Below are positions 63,135 to 64,000 of a stretch of DNA of 64,000 nt, piece by piece. How positions within the stretch are numbered: position 1 is the first letter of the stretch; every line of letters starts with the position of its first letter. Source of the DNA: Aristolochia californica (Eukaryota; Streptophyta; Magnoliopsida; Piperales; Aristolochiaceae); the NCBI GenBank assembly GCA_029961685.1, contig JARWKL010000015.1, positions 18,040,801 to 18,104,800 of the forward strand. The letters are read 5' to 3'. The translations under genes were made by a program, and so were the position numbers. The notes under the pieces are model-generated. The model did not search any database. It had not been told where the DNA came from and saw only the letters and a program-made list of their open reading frames with translations.

Positions 63135-64000
63135 CTGGTTGGATATTAACCAAAGCAAAACAAGCCACTTTTTGCCTATCCTTCAAAATCACAGATACTT
63201 TTTGGAATTATCTCTCTCAGCATTTGTACATTTCCATTTTGGATGTTCAATTTTATTTTCAAATCCAAACTTGTCCCACTTTTCTCGTTACCAAATTGAT
63301 CACAACAAAAATTAAAATTTTCGAGTTCAAGTTTACAAAAAAATTTGAAAACTATAATAAATGTGAGTGAAGTAATTTATTTCAGGCACTAAAAATGAAC
63401 TCCAAAGTTTTTCTATCCATGTTTGGGAAATTCCACTAGTACAACCCCTAATAGCTTGGTGGAATTTAATATGAAAGAGATTTCTAATTGATCCTAACAT
63501 GTTTTAAATGTGGTGGATATGCATGCCAGAAACATGTTGAAGATGCAAATGACATAATGATCATAAAATTTGTAGTAGAAGAAAAATAAATTTTCAAGTT
63601 AACGTGTGGTTGGATATTTAGTAGAGCCAAACAACCCACTTTTTGCGTATCCTTCAAAATCACATATATTTTTTGGAATTATTTTCCTCAGCATTTGTGC
63701 ATTTCGATTTTGGATGTTCAATTTTTTTTAAAATCCAAACTTTTCCCACTTTTGCCATAAACAAAACGATCACAACAAAATGAAAATTTTAGAGTTCATG
63801 TATGCAAAAAAATTTGAAAAGTATGATAAATGTAAGTGATGAAAATTATTTCACGCACTAAAAATGAATTCCAAAGTTTTGTTATCCATGTTTGGGAAAT
63901 TCCACTTGTACAACCCCTAATAGCTTGGTCGAATTTTACAAGAAAGAGATTTCTAAATTATCCTAACATGTTTTAAATGTGGTGGATATACATGCCAGAA

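Larger units (their letters stand above)
1..64000 (+). repeat. Satellite array, ~471 bp monomer, 139 head-to-tail units
   Basis: The window is filled end to end by one tandem repeat. Unit starts, at the GTGG after the gttaac box, recur at 2, 473, 938, 1407, 1764, 2236, 2704, 3177 and so on to 63606. Most steps are 465-475 bp and 16 units are shorter. All units have the same orientation and none exceeds 475 bp, so no transposon or gene is inserted. Units share landmarks in fixed order: a ccagagccaaacaaccc box, cttttt and ctctctcag tracts, a T8 run, ctcgtaaacaaaacgatcac, an A6-A8 tract before tttgaaaac, ttcacgcactaaaaatgaac, ccactagtac, gtggatatgcatgcc and gttaac. Composition is strongly A+T rich. 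A satellite of this size and purity is typical of eukaryotic heterochromatin. The family and species are not recognised, and a centromeric role is possible but not shown by the sequence. Confidence 0.97.
48209..64000 (+). repeat. Divergent, deletion-rich monomer block U105-U139
   Basis: Unit starts are 48209, 48590, 49035, 49509, 49982, 50454, 50734, 51207, 51679, 52151, 52620, 53090, 53563, 54034, 54503, 54974, 55411, 55885, 56356, 56831, 57301, 57770, 58202, 58673, 59145, 59613, 60085, 60521, 60992, 61462, 61932, 62256, 62725, 63135 and 63606. The last unit is cut at 64000. Diverged A, B, C and E types still follow one another (51679, 52151, 52620/53090, 53563; then 54034/54503, 54974, 55411). 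Eight units are shortened. No gene or insertion is seen. Confidence 0.88.

Noticed and set aside
1..64000. Assembly artefact or low-complexity filler
   Set aside because: Units carry individual substitutions and distinct deletions, and several independent periods fit one another. That is what a real, well-resolved satellite array looks like, though copy number in 19-25 kb should be confirmed with long reads.

Overview
The whole 64 kb window is one continuous satellite DNA array. I see no protein-coding gene, RNA gene, transposon, CRISPR array or unique sequence. A strongly A+T-rich monomer of about 471 bp is repeated head to tail on the + strand. Using the GTGG of the phase mark 'gttaacGTGGttgg'-like boundary as unit start, I count 139 units (U1 at 2 to U139 at 63606, the last cut by the window edge). 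Apart from 16 shortened units, unit steps stay between about 462 and 475 bp. No unit is longer than 475 bp and none is inverted, so nothing larger than a few bases is inserted anywhere. This points to a eukaryotic chromosome, in pericentromeric, centromeric or other constitutive heterochromatin. I do not recognise the monomer family and cannot place the organism; a plant or an invertebrate are both possible.

Layout: 2-1763, divergent single monomers. 1764-5535, two copies of a four-monomer higher-order repeat (HOR) of 1.885 kb. 5536-9303, a locally amplified subfamily with an altered 3' third. 9304-16812, divergent monomers. 16813-29247, a highly homogenised compact HOR of 1.78 kb (monomer types A-B-C-D, where D has lost 106 bp), in six complete copies plus a partial seventh. 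29248-48208, a mosaic of monomer types (E, F, G, H, I, J, K, D, B, C) recurring in a conserved order at multiples of the monomer length, with some types skipped. 48209-64000, divergent monomers still showing the A-B-C-E order but carrying eight shortened units.

The most informative reading is evolutionary. The compact HOR seems to have been condensed from the longer type order K-D-A-B-C-E-F-G-H-I-J-K. Its C monomer is a hybrid with a C-type front and a K-type end, and K ends are followed by D-type units elsewhere in the window. An unequal crossover joining C to K would remove E to J and close the A-B-C/K-D cycle. Copies 6-7 differ from copies 1-4 by linked variants, including a D-type tract inside A, so conversion continued after amplification.

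The many 60-110 codon open frames are by-products of a stop-poor, pyrimidine-rich segment in each monomer. They carry no sign of being genes.
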